From contig KV748185.1 of assembly GCA_001692895.1 (NCBI GenBank), forward strand, positions 2,727,811-2,791,810: a stretch of 64,000 nt of DNA, read 5' to 3'. Each line of letters begins with the position of its first letter. The first letter of the stretch is position 1. The notes under the pieces are model-generated. The model saw only the letters and a list, made by a program, of their open reading frames with translations, searched no databases and was not told the origin of the DNA. Below are positions 31,161 to 42,464 of the stretch, in pieces. Made by a program: the position numbers and the translations under genes. The stretch is from Cenococcum geophilum 1.58. Taxonomy: Eukaryota > Ascomycota > Dothideomycetes > Gloniales > Gloniaceae.

Positions 31161-33918
31161 ATGCCTTTCAAGTTCAACCACATCTGTCTACTACTCGAAA
31201 ATCTCGAGAATATCAAGTGCCACGATCTACAATCCCGGAAACAGGAAGCGACTAGGAAGACCGTTATGGACTGGTTCGCGCAACATCGAAGCACACTCGA
31301 TGCGCCGGATGCCAATGGAGTCGCCATACTCTCAACGCTGTTTCCAGAGCGTCGAACTGATCGTGTTTATGGGATTCGATCCAAACGTCTTGAGAACATC
31401 GTTTGTCGCTGTCTTCAACTGAACAAGGCAAAAACTGCTCGGCTTAGCAAATGGAACGAAGCAGGCAACGGTGATCTTGGTGCTTGTGCAGAACGTGTGC
31501 AAAGGGATGTCGATGCGTCTCTAGGAAATGCCTCTGTCACTGTGGACGACGTTGACAACGCACTACAGCAAATGGCTTCCCAATGCAAGTTCTCTAGTCT
31601 GGAAGTTCAGGCCCAGGAAGGTTCAGAAAGTCCATTAAAGCTGCTAGGGAGTATCTTCATCAGACTACGCTCCTGGGAGGTAAAATGGTTGATCCGCTTG
31701 ATACTTAAAGAATTTTCGCTTGTGGTATTGGACGTAAATATGGTGTTGAGAGAATTCCACTTTCTGCTTCCAGAGCTACTAAAGTTTCAAGACAACTTTG
31801 GTGCGGCGATTGCGCTGCTAAAAGGGCCACTAAGCCAATACCATTCAAAACCGGACGCGCGCTCTCAGCGGTTGCTCAGGGATGAAGCAGCAGAGAAAAT
31901 TCATCCGGTGGTTGGCGTGAAAATCGGACGTCCGGATTTCCGTAAAGCTTGGGTAAGTATATTATATGGGTGGACAAAAGCTTGTTTGCTGATCAATCTT
32001 ACAGTCCTGGAAAAACTGCTTTGACATGCTCGACAACCGAAATTGGATTATAGAGTGGAAGTATGACGGCGGTACGCAACCTCCTGTTTGTATTTCATAT
32101 TCCGTAGTAATCACTAACTAATTATAGAATATTGCGAGGTGCACATCGATCTAGCAAACAGGGAGAATGATCTTCGAATATTCTCGAAGAGTGGCAAAGA
32201 CTCCACTATTGACCGCATAGCACTTCATAAGTTAGCGAGCTCCTCTTGATTAATGTTTTTGCAATGATCCTTAATTGCGAATAGGACAATACGACAAAGC
32301 CTTCGAGTTAGGCAGTCGGACTGCAGATTTCGAAGAAAGTGTATAGTGATTGGGGAATTAGTAGTATATAGTGATAAGGTATGTCTTCATATTTACTGAA
32401 CAGTTACGAAAAATAATGAACCACTAATAGTCCTGACACTTCGTGATAAATGGGCAAATCAGTGCTGACACGTCCAAGGAAGAGAAGATCTTGGAGTTTC
32501 ACAAGATCAGGAAGCATATATATCGCTCAGGAGTCCTCATCGGGGCAAATCAGGATTCCCAGTAAGTTAACCTCAGACCATTTTATGAAAATTCAGATAA
32601 TCTAACCCCGCAAAGGGCCCACGAACACGAACATCTCATGATCGTCTTCTTCGATGTACTCGTGATTGATGACGATATAATCATGCGGAGACCTCTTAGT
32701 GAGCGGCGAGATGCATTAAGAGAGCTTGTCAAGGAAGAAGCCGGGCGAGCAATACGGTCGGATTGGAAGAAATTTGACTTCTCCAGACCCGACTCAAAGA
32801 ATAGCCTTCTTCAGCTCTTCGCAATCTCTCAGTACCACCTGTATGAGGGTCTCGTATTGAAACCTGCGGACTCCCCTTACTTCTCTCTCCAGCTGGAAGG
32901 AACTAAAGGCGATCCAAATTTTTTCATTAAAGTGAAAAAGGACTATATGACGGACATGGGTGGCGATCGGGATTTTGCGGATTTTGCGGTAGTCGGTGCG
33001 AGCTACGACGCTCAGCAGGCCTTGAAATCGGGCCTCAAGAATATCCATTGGACGAACTTCTATCTAGGTTGTCTGACAAACAAGGAAGCTCTCCGATTCG
33101 GAGCAAAACCAGTCTTCAAAGTCGTTTCCATTATAAAACAGGAAAGCTGCATTCAAAGGCAAGATCTCCAATTTCTTAATGACCATGGCCAATTTCGCTC
33201 TGTCCCTTATGAGCATAGTTGCGAGCTCAGAGAATTCAACGTATTACGGAGCTATGGATACGATACAACCATGACCGTCGCGTTCAGGCAGCCGTTCGTC
33301 GCAGAAGTCCTAGGAAGTGGATTCGACAAACCTCAAAATGAGAAGTTCTTCATGCTACGTCATCCCCGTATCAAGAAGATACACTTAGATCGTTCGTGGC
33401 AAGATACAGTCTGCTTGGAGGAACTAGGTCGAATGGCTGATGAAGCGCGAAAAGTCCCTACTATCAGCAAAGAGCTAGATGGTGCCGCCCAAAAGGTGGC
33501 ACTGCGGATTGCTAGGTTTGAGAGGACGTACAGTGCATCACAGCAAACGACGCAGGAATCCTCATCGCCCCCCGCAACCCAGGAGTCTTCGAGAAACCCA
33601 AGAAGCGGTAGAAAATTTACCGGAACTGCGCCCGTTATTATTCGCGTGGACGCTGAGGAGCTCACAGAACCAAGTAAGCAGGCGGGACCGCTTCCAACTC
33701 CACCGATATCTTCACTAGATGATGTCTCCCCACTGTTATCGCGCAAGCGTAGCTGCGAAATGCCAGCGCTTGTTGCTCCTGCCAAAAGAGCAAAGCTGCA
33801 GGCGCCGCTGAAAGACTCTCAAACAAATCGTCAGATTGGGATATATGAGTTTGACTTGGAAAGAAAAGTAGTTGAGTTCTACCCTGAAAATCCTTACGAG
33901 GTCAAGACGAGTGAATAA
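31161..33918 (+). CDS. ATP-dependent DNA ligase domain protein (DNA ligase IV-like, no BRCT)
   Basis: Nucleotidyltransferase-fold ligase predicted to seal DNA nicks or breaks. Exons 31161-31952, 32005-32071, 32128-32230, 32285-32378, 32479-32561 and 32616-33918 join in phase to 813 residues. The fifth exon's acceptor is inferred from protein continuity (SDK|EEKILEFHKIRKH) and is the least certain. An N-terminal helical ligase domain is followed by motif I, EWKYDGEY, with catalytic Lys about 283. Then come FSKSGKDSTIDR, VIGELVVYSD (motif III), HLMIVFFDVLVID, YEGLVLKP (motif IV) and FIKVKKDYM (motif V). An OB-fold region ends near QPFVAEVLGSGFD. The C-terminus is Ser/Pro-rich and disordered, with no BRCT repeats, unlike canonical ligase IV. 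It appears to be a filamentous-fungal accessory ligase; exact role unknown. Confidence 0.87.
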
Positions 33919-36033
33919 GTCGATCTCCAAAATTCGTTGAGTACATCTCAAAGAACTGTTTCCTTAGCAACCATCTACAAATTCCAATAAAAACTTTATT
34001 CTTCCCCAGCACTTATATCCCGATGCAAAACAAAAGCACGTTGCTTTAGCCGCAACCGGCACTATACACAGTGCTTAAGGGAGCAAATGCTATACTATGG
34101 CGTATATCACGACAGTCTATAGTGTCAACTGCTATCAAATATTTACGCCGGGTGCCAATCACCTCCGTGTTCCAGCCTGAGATAGTGTAGGAGTCAATGT
34201 CTTTGACTCGCTTCTCAATGATATGATAGCTTAGTCTTCTGACTCAAAAAAAATTAACCTTCGTCTTTGGCAACGTGCTCCCATAGCCAGCACATACACC
34301 GTACTAAGCTTTAACCTCCTCCCTCTACATTTCCCCCTACTGCTACTTTCAACATTATATAAACTCACTCACTATTCCAAACACCACTAACACTCAGACT
34401 TCCAGGCAACTTGAAAACATCCACACGATCGATCCTCTCTTCAGAACTATTACCCTAAAACGACCTACCCGAATGAAAGGCTGGTTCTACTACCAGGAAT
34501 CGATGATTTTTCCCCGCTAGGACTATACAAATACCACTGTACTAGCTATATTTGGGCTGATACTGCGCAGTCGGAGCCCTAGAATTATTGGGCTGTGACC
34601 CACTTCTTATCAATATTGTTGATATCATAGACCATCTAAACGCACCGGCCTGGGGCTAAGTGGCTTGAGAATACATCTTCGCACACGAGATCCGGGCACC
34701 TTTTCCAGCAGCGTACAAGTACGGGTATCATCCAACTTACCAGGCCTATGCCTACCGCTGGGCGGCAGACCAGTCCGACCATTCTTCTGGGGCTCCTGCC
34801 GCGGGTATTAGCACAGGTAATCACGGCGTTTCCGTATACCATGAACTGGCTAGCGATATGGAGCACGGGGAAAACTCACAATCCGCTCCTGCAGACAAAA
34901 AGTCTGTCGGTGACGCACCCGGTCCTCGTCTCTTTACCACCTCTCATATTCTGCTGCTGCTTCTGCTCCTGGCCACGATATCTCAGAGATCGCCGTGCGC
35001 ACCGCTCTAATCACGCCCGCCATAGACACCATGACGAACGCGGGCTTTTTGGAGCGGACGGAGCCTCGAAATACCACCACGTTACAACTGTTCCAAAGCA
35101 GTTCCGCCGCCCAGACAGACGCCCCCCAAGAGCAGCGTAGGACCGGAGCTCGTTCCTGCGCGGATGGGTGAGGAATATACGCACTGTGGGCGAGCGTGCT
35201 GCTGCGGTGACCATCGAGTCAAGCGGCTGACCAGAGGTGCCTATGCGGCGGCGTCGTTGAGTCCGTGCGGTAAGGAGGGCGAGTGAAGGGGAGCGCGCCT
35301 CGGGGTATCAGGTCTGTGCGGTACCATTGGAGCAGGAGGCCTGACGGTAAGGTATGGGCATGCGTCACTACTACTGCAAGGACGAGGAGGTGGTGGGGTA
35401 GACTTGGGAGATGAGGAGAGCCTGGATTTTCGCGGAGCTAGCGAAGATAGTGACGCTGAGGATCGAGCACCTATTGAGCGATTCGACATGCTTTCGTAGT
35501 ATAGGGAATTAGCCTGTTATCGCCTAGAGATACTGATGGTTGGATATACTCGGTTTCAGAGGAGCGGCTTGGGTCTGTCTCTGTAAATTTTTGTTATACC
35601 TAGCAGTCTCATCAGTCAATTGTAATACACATAACCCTATTGTCATTGTTAGCGAATCATGGGTGATTTACGAAAATAACTGAGGTGGTCATGCAGAGTG
35701 ACTAAGACTGAACGTGACTTGAATAATAGAGAATATCTCAGAGCAGCTTGATATAAATAAGTAGTTCGCCGGGAAGGCTGCATCTCATATTGTCCACTGG
35801 GGGTTTTTTAAAGGGCGTTGAAGTATTTCACGACTTAGAATCTAGTATACGCTTAAACGTTTGACCCCTTGAAAGTTTCGTACTCATATTTAGAATGTGC
35901 TGGAGCCTCTGAAGATAACCAGAAGGTCCAGTGCAAGAAGGTAAGCTCGCGGTATTGAGTAACTGCCGTCCTTACTGCTGACTATCTGCAGGACGCTGTT
36001 ATTTTCTAAAAATGCAATTTTCACATAGTGATC
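33919..36033. other. 2.1-kb spacer with a possible unrecognised small gene
   Basis: A promoter-like tract with ATTATATAAACTCACTCAC near 34354-34372 and CT-rich sequence precedes an ATG at 34474. An open stretch at about 34672-34998 (starting EYIFAHEIRAPFPAAYKYGY, ending with ILLLLLLLATI) could be a later exon, but no splice model joins them convincingly and no family was recognised. The remaining sequence to 36033 shows nothing supportable. Confidence 0.25.
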
Positions 36034-37534
36034 CTAATAAGGATTGTACCGCTGCTTCTTTTTCTCCTTCCCCTTTGAGGCTGATTTTGGTTCAATCTTC
36101 TTTGTTCTCTCCTTCGGGGCGGCCTGCTGTACGAGAAATTCGAGGGGCACCTCATATCCTTCAAAATTGGACTCTTCTTCTGGCTCGACATCCATTTCTT
36201 CGGTTTGTGGGAACTTCCAAGCTCGAACTTGGCCATCTTCTCCACATGTAAATGCGGTACCGCTCTACAAGGAGTGAGCAACCAAATGACTACCAGGGTG
36301 AGGAAATGTGATAGAGAACTAACATGGACATCTGAGAAGACATCTCGAATAATCTCCTCACCATGGCCACCCGGAAGCCGGGTACTCCTAGAAAGATCGT
36401 AGGTCCAATTAAGCCGGATATCTTCAGGTATTTTACCCCCATCCGGACCTTGCACCCATTGGAAGGGCTGCTGAAGTGGCACTAAGTTGAGGTGCTGAGA
36501 GCTGAGAGAATGCATAGTTAACGGGAGCTTCCTATTGTAGGCTCAGAGCTCGGTATACCTATGACTTCCAACAGCGAGATACGGTTCAGTATCTACCCAC
36601 ACCACTTTCACAACATACTCGCACCCCATCTTCGCCCTCACATCGCCGTAATTATTCGGCGCTGGCTCTTCAGCTGATTCATCCGGGTCTTGGAGTGCGT
36701 AGAATGATAGTGTTTCGTCAGTGCCGAGAACGTATATGTCATTGCTCGGATTGAGGAAATCAGCGTGGTGGACGGCTGACCCGTGATTAATAACTTGATA
36801 GAGCGCTTCTTCTTCATCGGGCTTTGCGATATCAAAGATATTGACGAGTCCATCAGTACTACCAGAGAGCAGCAGGGATGGCTCGCTTCGGTGGAATTGA
36901 AGCTCTGTGATCGTATCTGTGTGGCTCTCTAAGAACTCAACCTTTGGCGAAGAAGCATTTCTAGTATCCCTGGTACAATGGTTAGTGTAGTATATTATCA
37001 CAGCTCAGGGTTCCGAGTTCGGGGTTGGATACCACACGAATACAGGCGCATCGCCAGGGCCATTTCCTTCCAACTCAACCCCTGCAGCTACGGCGTTCTT
37101 GCTAGAGCTGCATACAAGTGAGGAAAGAGGCTGGTTCCTAGCTGACTTGTGATAGCGCTGTTAGCTTCTTGAGTACTGCGGCGAAAACAGGAAACTCAAC
37201 GGCTCTGGAGCTCCATGACAAGAGACATGGTCCGCTTATCCCAAAAGCGAATAAGACCGTCTCTTCCTGCTGTAGCATATACGTGCCCCTCATTGTCGAA
37301 TCGTTCAAGGCACGTGACGCTTTTATTCACATTTTTAAGCAGTCCGTTCGGGGATAACCTGAGCGAGGACGTGTCGAAGAAGCGGAGAGAATCGTCTGAG
37401 GAGATCGCAGCGAGCTCACTGGTTTCCGTATATGAGATGGAGTCATATCTGCGAGCGGTCGAGAGTATTTTGTAGATATATGAGTTCGGTGGCAGAGAGA
37501 GGTCTGAGGAACCAATTTGTTCGAGAAGGCCCAT
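36034..37534 (-). CDS. WD40-repeat protein, WDR89 type
   Basis: Beta-propeller protein of unknown biochemical role, probably a protein-interaction platform. Five exons: 37534-37201, 37141-37033, 36969-36559, 36501-36324 and 36264-36034, separated by four short introns (57-63 nt), all phase-consistent, giving 420 residues. WD repeats are visible as DDSLRFFDTSS, YATAGRDGLIRFWDKRT, DAPVFVWDTRN, LLLSGSTDGLVNIFDI and TAFTCGEDGQVRAWKF. The intron 36970-37032 restores the VWD motif exactly. The basic C-terminal tail, KEKKKQRYNPY, is the end typical of fungal WDR89-like proteins. The start MGLLEQIGSS is the first Met in frame; an upstream TTG is not used. Confidence 0.87.
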
Positions 37535-37936
37535 CCTGGGCAAAATATACCGGAGTGGTGGGATTACTGTGTATTTCTTCTATAAATGCTGACAAGTTAC
37601 TTTGCTTGTTTTATTACAAAACAAGCTGCCAAAAGCCTCTGTCGAATTAGGAGCATGTCGGGTGGAGGATCGGGGGGTGAGAGTTGATGGAAATGCATCT
37701 GATTGTGGACTGTGGGCCAAGTCAAGTTGTAAGATAATTTTCGAGCTCCATTTGCAGCGTCTATGAAGTACTTTAATACATTAAATGTAGTCAAACTCTA
37801 GGCATATCATGCTAATATTATTGGAGGTATCTTCTAAGCTAATACAAACACTTGTTGTGCCATCTTGCTGTCCAATATTTCTAGGCCGTATGCAATACAT
37901 ATTGGGGCACGCGGACAAGGGCATTAGGATAGAACT
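37535..37936. other. 5' flank of the WD40 gene
   Basis: About 400 bp, AT-leaning. No coding region recognised. Confidence 0.5.
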
Positions 37937-38215
37937 TCATTTCAGCTTAACAACCTTACTTAGAAGAGCAAAATAAGTCGCTTCGGATGCTTTCTTTAGC
38001 TCTTCCTGTATACCCTTATTTTCGTCCACAATTTGTTGAAAAAGCTTCCACACTGAGACTCATATTGCCGTTCAAGAACTGCCTGGCGGAGATATTGTAG
38101 GTAATCATATACCATGGCTGATAAGGCTGTTTATGCATCTGGAGAAAGTGCAAACTCTAGCTGTATAACTGACTTCATGAAGTCAATGTTACCCTGGATA
38201 TGAAACGCACCGAAT
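37937..38215 (-). pseudogene. Broken gene fragment of unknown family
   Basis: On the minus strand a coding-like stretch reads FHIQGNIDFMKSVIQLEFAL, is cut by a TAA, resumes as VYDYLQYLRQAVLERQYESQ, shifts frame by one base, and ends FQQIVDENKGIQEELKKASE... to a TGA at 37937. The amphipathic, Glu/Lys/Gln-rich pattern looks like a helical or coiled-coil C-terminus. No start or upstream part was found. One internal stop and one frameshift mark it as a relic. Family not recognised. Confidence 0.4.
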
Positions 38216-38558
38216 CATTGAAACGACGTAATGCGCGATTAACGACGGGTTCATCCCTCTAGAAGCCTCCATATCTACACTCATCAACAGAATGCCAACA
38301 AGTAAAGATAGCCGCCGCGTCCTCATCCCTTGCGGTGGAAAGTGACGGCGTTGAGGCTGCATGTGAAGGAAGAGAAGAGAAAGGAAAGCCGCGAGTTGAG
38401 TTTTCGAAGCCGACATAACAATTGGGGGTGTGCTGATTGGCGCACAACCGACCTCGGGCCATTTCGCCGCTAGCAGGTCATGGTGAGGAACCATTCCGAC
38501 CTGACATCGTCACCACTCCCCTCTCCCTCTAGGACATTACAGGCAGACACTCATCACA
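38216..38558. other. 5' flank of SDHC
   Basis: Intergenic; open frames present on the minus strand have no recognisable features. Confidence 0.45.
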
Positions 38559-39175
38559 ATGTCCGCCCAGCGAGCCCTCCATCTCACGCTGCGCCGGGCC
38601 GCGGCACCTGGCCTGACCAAATTCTCACCAGCGGGGCGCTTCATGCAGCAGAGGTACGACTCCTCAATTCCATCCCCCACTACCTTCACGGCACCTCAAT
38701 TGCACGGTCAACGCAGCCAATGCTGACCGCACACAGACTCGTAGCCACCGAACACGCCCCAGAATCCAGTGCTGAAAAAATTCTGGTCAAGCAGCGCCTG
38801 CAACGCCCTGTCTCACCCCACCTTAGCATCTACCAACCCCAGATAACCTGGTACGCCTCCTCGCTGAACCGCATTACTGGCGTCATGCTGTCCGGCGGTC
38901 TCTACGTCTTCGGCCTGGCATACCTCGCCGCTCCCGCTCTGGGCTGGCATCTCGAGACGCCGTCGCTGGTCGCTGCGTTCGGATCGCTGCCGCTGGCTGC
39001 GAAGGTGGCTGCGAAGATGACGATAGCATTCCCGTTTACGTTCCACAGTTTGAACGGTGTCAGGCATTTGATATGGGATTTGGGGGTGGGGTATGCGACT
39101 AAGACGGTTATAAGGACGGGGTGGACGGTGGTGGGGCTGAGTGTGTTGAGCTCGCTTTATCTGGCGCTTGTATAA
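38559..39175 (+). CDS. SDHC: Succinate dehydrogenase cytochrome b560 subunit (SdhC), mitochondrial
   Basis: Membrane anchor of respiratory complex II, carrying haem b and the ubiquinone site in the inner mitochondrial membrane. Exons 38559-38653 and 38737-39175 join across an 83-nt intron (AG|A, Arg) to 177 residues. The N-terminus MSAQRALHLTLRRAAAPG is a typical Arg-rich mitochondrial presequence. RPVSPHLSIYQPQITWYASS carries the conserved SPH-x-IY quinone-site motif. HSLNGVRHLIWDLG carries the haem-ligand His and the conserved Arg-His. Three transmembrane segments are evident (ITGVMLSGGLYVFGLAYLAA; AAKVAAKMTIAFPFTFHSL; WTVVGLSVLSSLYLALV). Complete and of normal length. Confidence 0.94.
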
Positions 39176-40735
39176 AAGAAATGGATGCGTATCTGGGGAT
39201 TTTTGTGGAGGAATGATGGAATTGAGGGGGGTTACTACGTCTGGGTAAGCTGGGCTAGACTGTATATTTTTGCGGCAATTCAGGACCAGTGGTCCCGTTC
39301 AGGTTTATCTGATTCTTGCTTTGAGAGTTGTAAGGATATCAGATGAGATCATGACCGACGAGCAGTATTTGTGCAAAACCCTCCCTCATGGTCATTTTTG
39401 GATGCTCTGTTTCAACGGTAAGACATACCCAACGAAAACGTCAGTCAATGACTGACTTCACGAATGTCATCCTGTGTCGTCATACTATGCCACGTCAATA
39501 TTTTCATTTATCAAGCTTTGGACCCTTTGCAGTAGCTAAATTGCCAGCCAGCGTTGTTTCATAGTAAGCGAAAGAGGGAGAAGTAGTGTAATTATAATTG
39601 TTTTTACATTGATTTCTCTAGAAGAGGTGATCGACAATGCATATTTGCTAGATCAGCAATTTCCCGACCAGGTTTTATTGATTTCCATATAGGGTATTTT
39701 TGAGAAACTAATGAGTCAATTTGGATAGCTACGCATAATTCGTTCCAACTTGTATTGATTCTTCCAGACTATTTGGCAAGTATTTAAATTGGAAAAATAT
39801 TTGTAGGATGTTCATAGAGAAATAACGTAAAGACGGTGCTCTAGATATATGTCCAGACAGAAGCTTGTAGATACTCGCTCACAACTTAATTAAGCTTTCG
39901 ACACCAGAATGGATCTCGTAAGGTTAGTAAAACTACTTGATCCTGAGTGGCCAAGATCTCGAGTAGCCAATAGTAACGTTAGTGTCATGGGATAGGGGAA
40001 GAAGGTGGGCAAGAGAGTGTCTTTCTTGTTCAAATCCAGCCTCGTTACATTGCTATTTCCCGCTACACAAAAGATAACGAAGAGCATATATACGATTACC
40101 TATATGATTTTATTTTGCAGATGTATGTACCACGGTCAGGAGGCCTCTCTACTTCCAAATTTGTAATACAATGACTAGAATGAGTGCAGCAGTGCACAGG
40201 GCAAAACAAAAGTGGTAAGTCGTACTAACCGAAACAGACGTTTATCACTCCAGTGTCGGTGTGAAGATTTCCCCCTCTGCTGCCCAATCTTCGACCACGG
40301 CCACACTGCTGAGGACGGTGATATCTTCTTGTTACTCATTGCATTTTTGAGGAACAGATAGCGTTCAAACGATCTCCTCAACGCAGCTTTTGTTCTTTCG
40401 GTTCCCCACCCGCGGTGAGAATCATGAGGGTGTGGAGAATTTTTGCATCGTGGTGGTGGTTGGCGGGTATCTTGGGGCCGCGAGGAGATTAGATTTTAGA
40501 TCGCTGTACTCGTACGTTTTTAAGCTAGACAACATCGGTGTAAGTGGTGGGGTGCAGTAGTGAGGAATTGTCAATGGTTGTTGTTTTGGAAGCTCGGGGT
40601 TAACAGCCCAAGAACTGGCCGTCTCTGCTGGTGATATGTAATAGGCCCAACAGCTATGGCGAAAGACCTCGTGGCTGAGCAATGTTGCACCAGTGGCATT
40701 CTGATTGGTTGATTCTTCTTATTGCTTGGGAAGTA
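39176..40735. other. Gene-poor spacer
   Basis: About 1.5 kb with short open frames only; nothing recognisable. A 20-mer at 39791-39810 resembles (17 of 20) the left end of the insertion at 24443. Confidence 0.5.
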
Positions 40736-40898
40736 CACCACCCTGGCGCATCCGGTTGAAAGCGCGGCAGAGTTTGTACCTTTTGAAGTAATACGCACGG
40801 CCACTTTAACGTATTTTTACCATTTTTAGGTATAAATCTACGCATTTTGATTAGCGTGACCAACACGCGCTTTCTACCGGATGCGCCAGGGTGGTGTA
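40734..40898. mobile_element. MITE, family 3 (31-bp TIRs, TA target duplication)
   Basis: A 161-bp element at 40736-40896. The left TIR starts CACCACCCTGGCGCATCCGG; the right TIR is its reverse complement with one mismatch in 31. TA flanks both ends. The interior is AT-rich, non-coding. Unrelated in sequence to the other MITEs here. The near-perfect TIRs suggest recent activity. Confidence 0.85.
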
Positions 40899-42464
40899 TA
40901 TACGGTTGGTGGCTTTCTTTTCGAGCACAGGGACGTGGTTCAAGGGAAAATCGGATAAAGTCTGTAGGCGACTAGATACTTGGCTTATCGAGATGGAAAT
41001 TGCACGGCAGAAAGCAGCAACAAGCAGCAGCAGAGCATTTTCGCTGCGGGGGTGCCGAAATCGTGCGTCTATCATGCATGTCCTGTCGTCTGTCAGCGGC
41101 TCAAACATGACGGCTTTCGGGGCGAGATAGTTCTAGCCCTGGCGTGAACGGAGTCGATTCCCCCAATTGCATGAAATGCTGCTCGTGATAGCGGGATGCG
41201 AGCGCAATTGCTACGAGAAACGCCGCCAAAACATGCACGACCTTTCACACCGTTCACAGCAGCAGACTGCCTATGCCTGCGGCCCTAAAACATCGCTCAT
41301 GGCGGCTGCAGGCGCGCGCAACCAGGCCCAGCCTTGGAGGTACCTTGGACGGCCAAGGTTTCGACACCATGATGGCGTGGTGCAGCTTTTTCAGCACTAC
41401 GCTTGTGGATTCATAGTGGGATTTCTGGTAGATTCCCAATTTCCCTGAGGCAATTAATAGCATAAAGGAAACGTCGCTTTTTTATTACGGTTTGCCTTGA
41501 GGCCGGCCTCGCCGAGCAGTGGATTGGCCTGCACCTACCATTCACCAGACCGAACACGAAGACTGCTTGTTGAGGACAAGGCCAACGTCGTCATTATTGT
41601 GGAACCCTGGACGGTTTCAACTCTCGAAGTGTGGAGTACATACCTGGACTTGCTTCTCTTCAGCCTGTGGATTGCTCGCTGTTGCTCCTCCTTGTGGTTA
41701 TTTTTGTTACTTTTGCCGTGGCCGCCGTCGTCAATAGCGGCTATCGCACTCAGCACATACAAATAGCTACATCTACAAATCCACAACAACAACAGCGGGG
41801 TGCCGTCCGCGCATTCGTAAATCGCGCCTCACCTGAGGTCGAGGGCTTGCACACGCTGCACTGGGTGTCTTTAGACGCCGTCGTAGAAGCTCCGTGGCAT
41901 TCCTCATCCGACAAGGTAGAAGGCTGGCCTCAATTATCTCTATCCTCTTCCTTCCCACTCCGAGATTCGTTGGTGTGAGCACGGGCTCGTCTCGATGCGG
42001 CCGTCAGCTTTCCTTTCGCAGCAAAGGCTGCTCGTTTACGCCCGCCTGCTGATTTATTTTAGTGAGCGCGAAACCCTTACCTATCGATTTTACCCATGAC
42101 ATAAACCGCACTCCCAATCCAGCTGCCGGCATCAATATCTCCCGCTGCAACTCTCCTCTGCGATGATACATAACCCCTTTGCTCAGACCCGCACCGCTTA
42201 TACCTGCTCGTGGGCAATTTTTTACTCCCAAGCCATCACTCAAAGCTGAGTGATCCAGGCATATACGAAAGTGGCGATCTAATAGACGCACGAAACAAAG
42301 CACGGACAATTGGATATCTCGACCTTGCAGCCCTTCTAGCCTTGACGCCTCAAAAGCAGATCACTAAAATCTCCCTCCTTTCTCTACCAAACTATCGCAC
42401 CACTCTCGCTGTCGCTATTAAACATCTGCTCTTTTTAAAAATTATTTATTTTATTTAGTTTAAG
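40899..42464. other. Long 5' flank of the polyQ gene
   Basis: About 1.6 kb. From about 42310 it becomes pyrimidine-rich (TCTCCCTCCTTTCTCTACC-type), as in fungal promoters and leaders. Open frames at 41127-41978 on both strands show no recognisable features. A long 5' UTR or regulatory region is possible. Confidence 0.45.

Noticed and set aside
32379-32478. Stop codons in the ligase gene as evidence of a pseudogene
   Set aside because: A 100-nt intron with a GTATGT donor and an AAG acceptor removes them and gives continuous family sequence, though this acceptor is inferred.
36962-37034. tRNA-like sequence (GGTACAATGGTTAGTGTAGTA followed by a GGTTCCGAG-like box and complementary ends)
   Set aside because: No proper anticodon arm can be drawn, and the stretch is explained by a 63-nt intron of the WD40 gene whose removal restores FVWDTRN exactly.
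41497-41978. Overlapping 60-115 codon frames upstream of the polyQ gene
   Set aside because: Several frames are open at once in GC-balanced sequence and none shows a recognisable motif.
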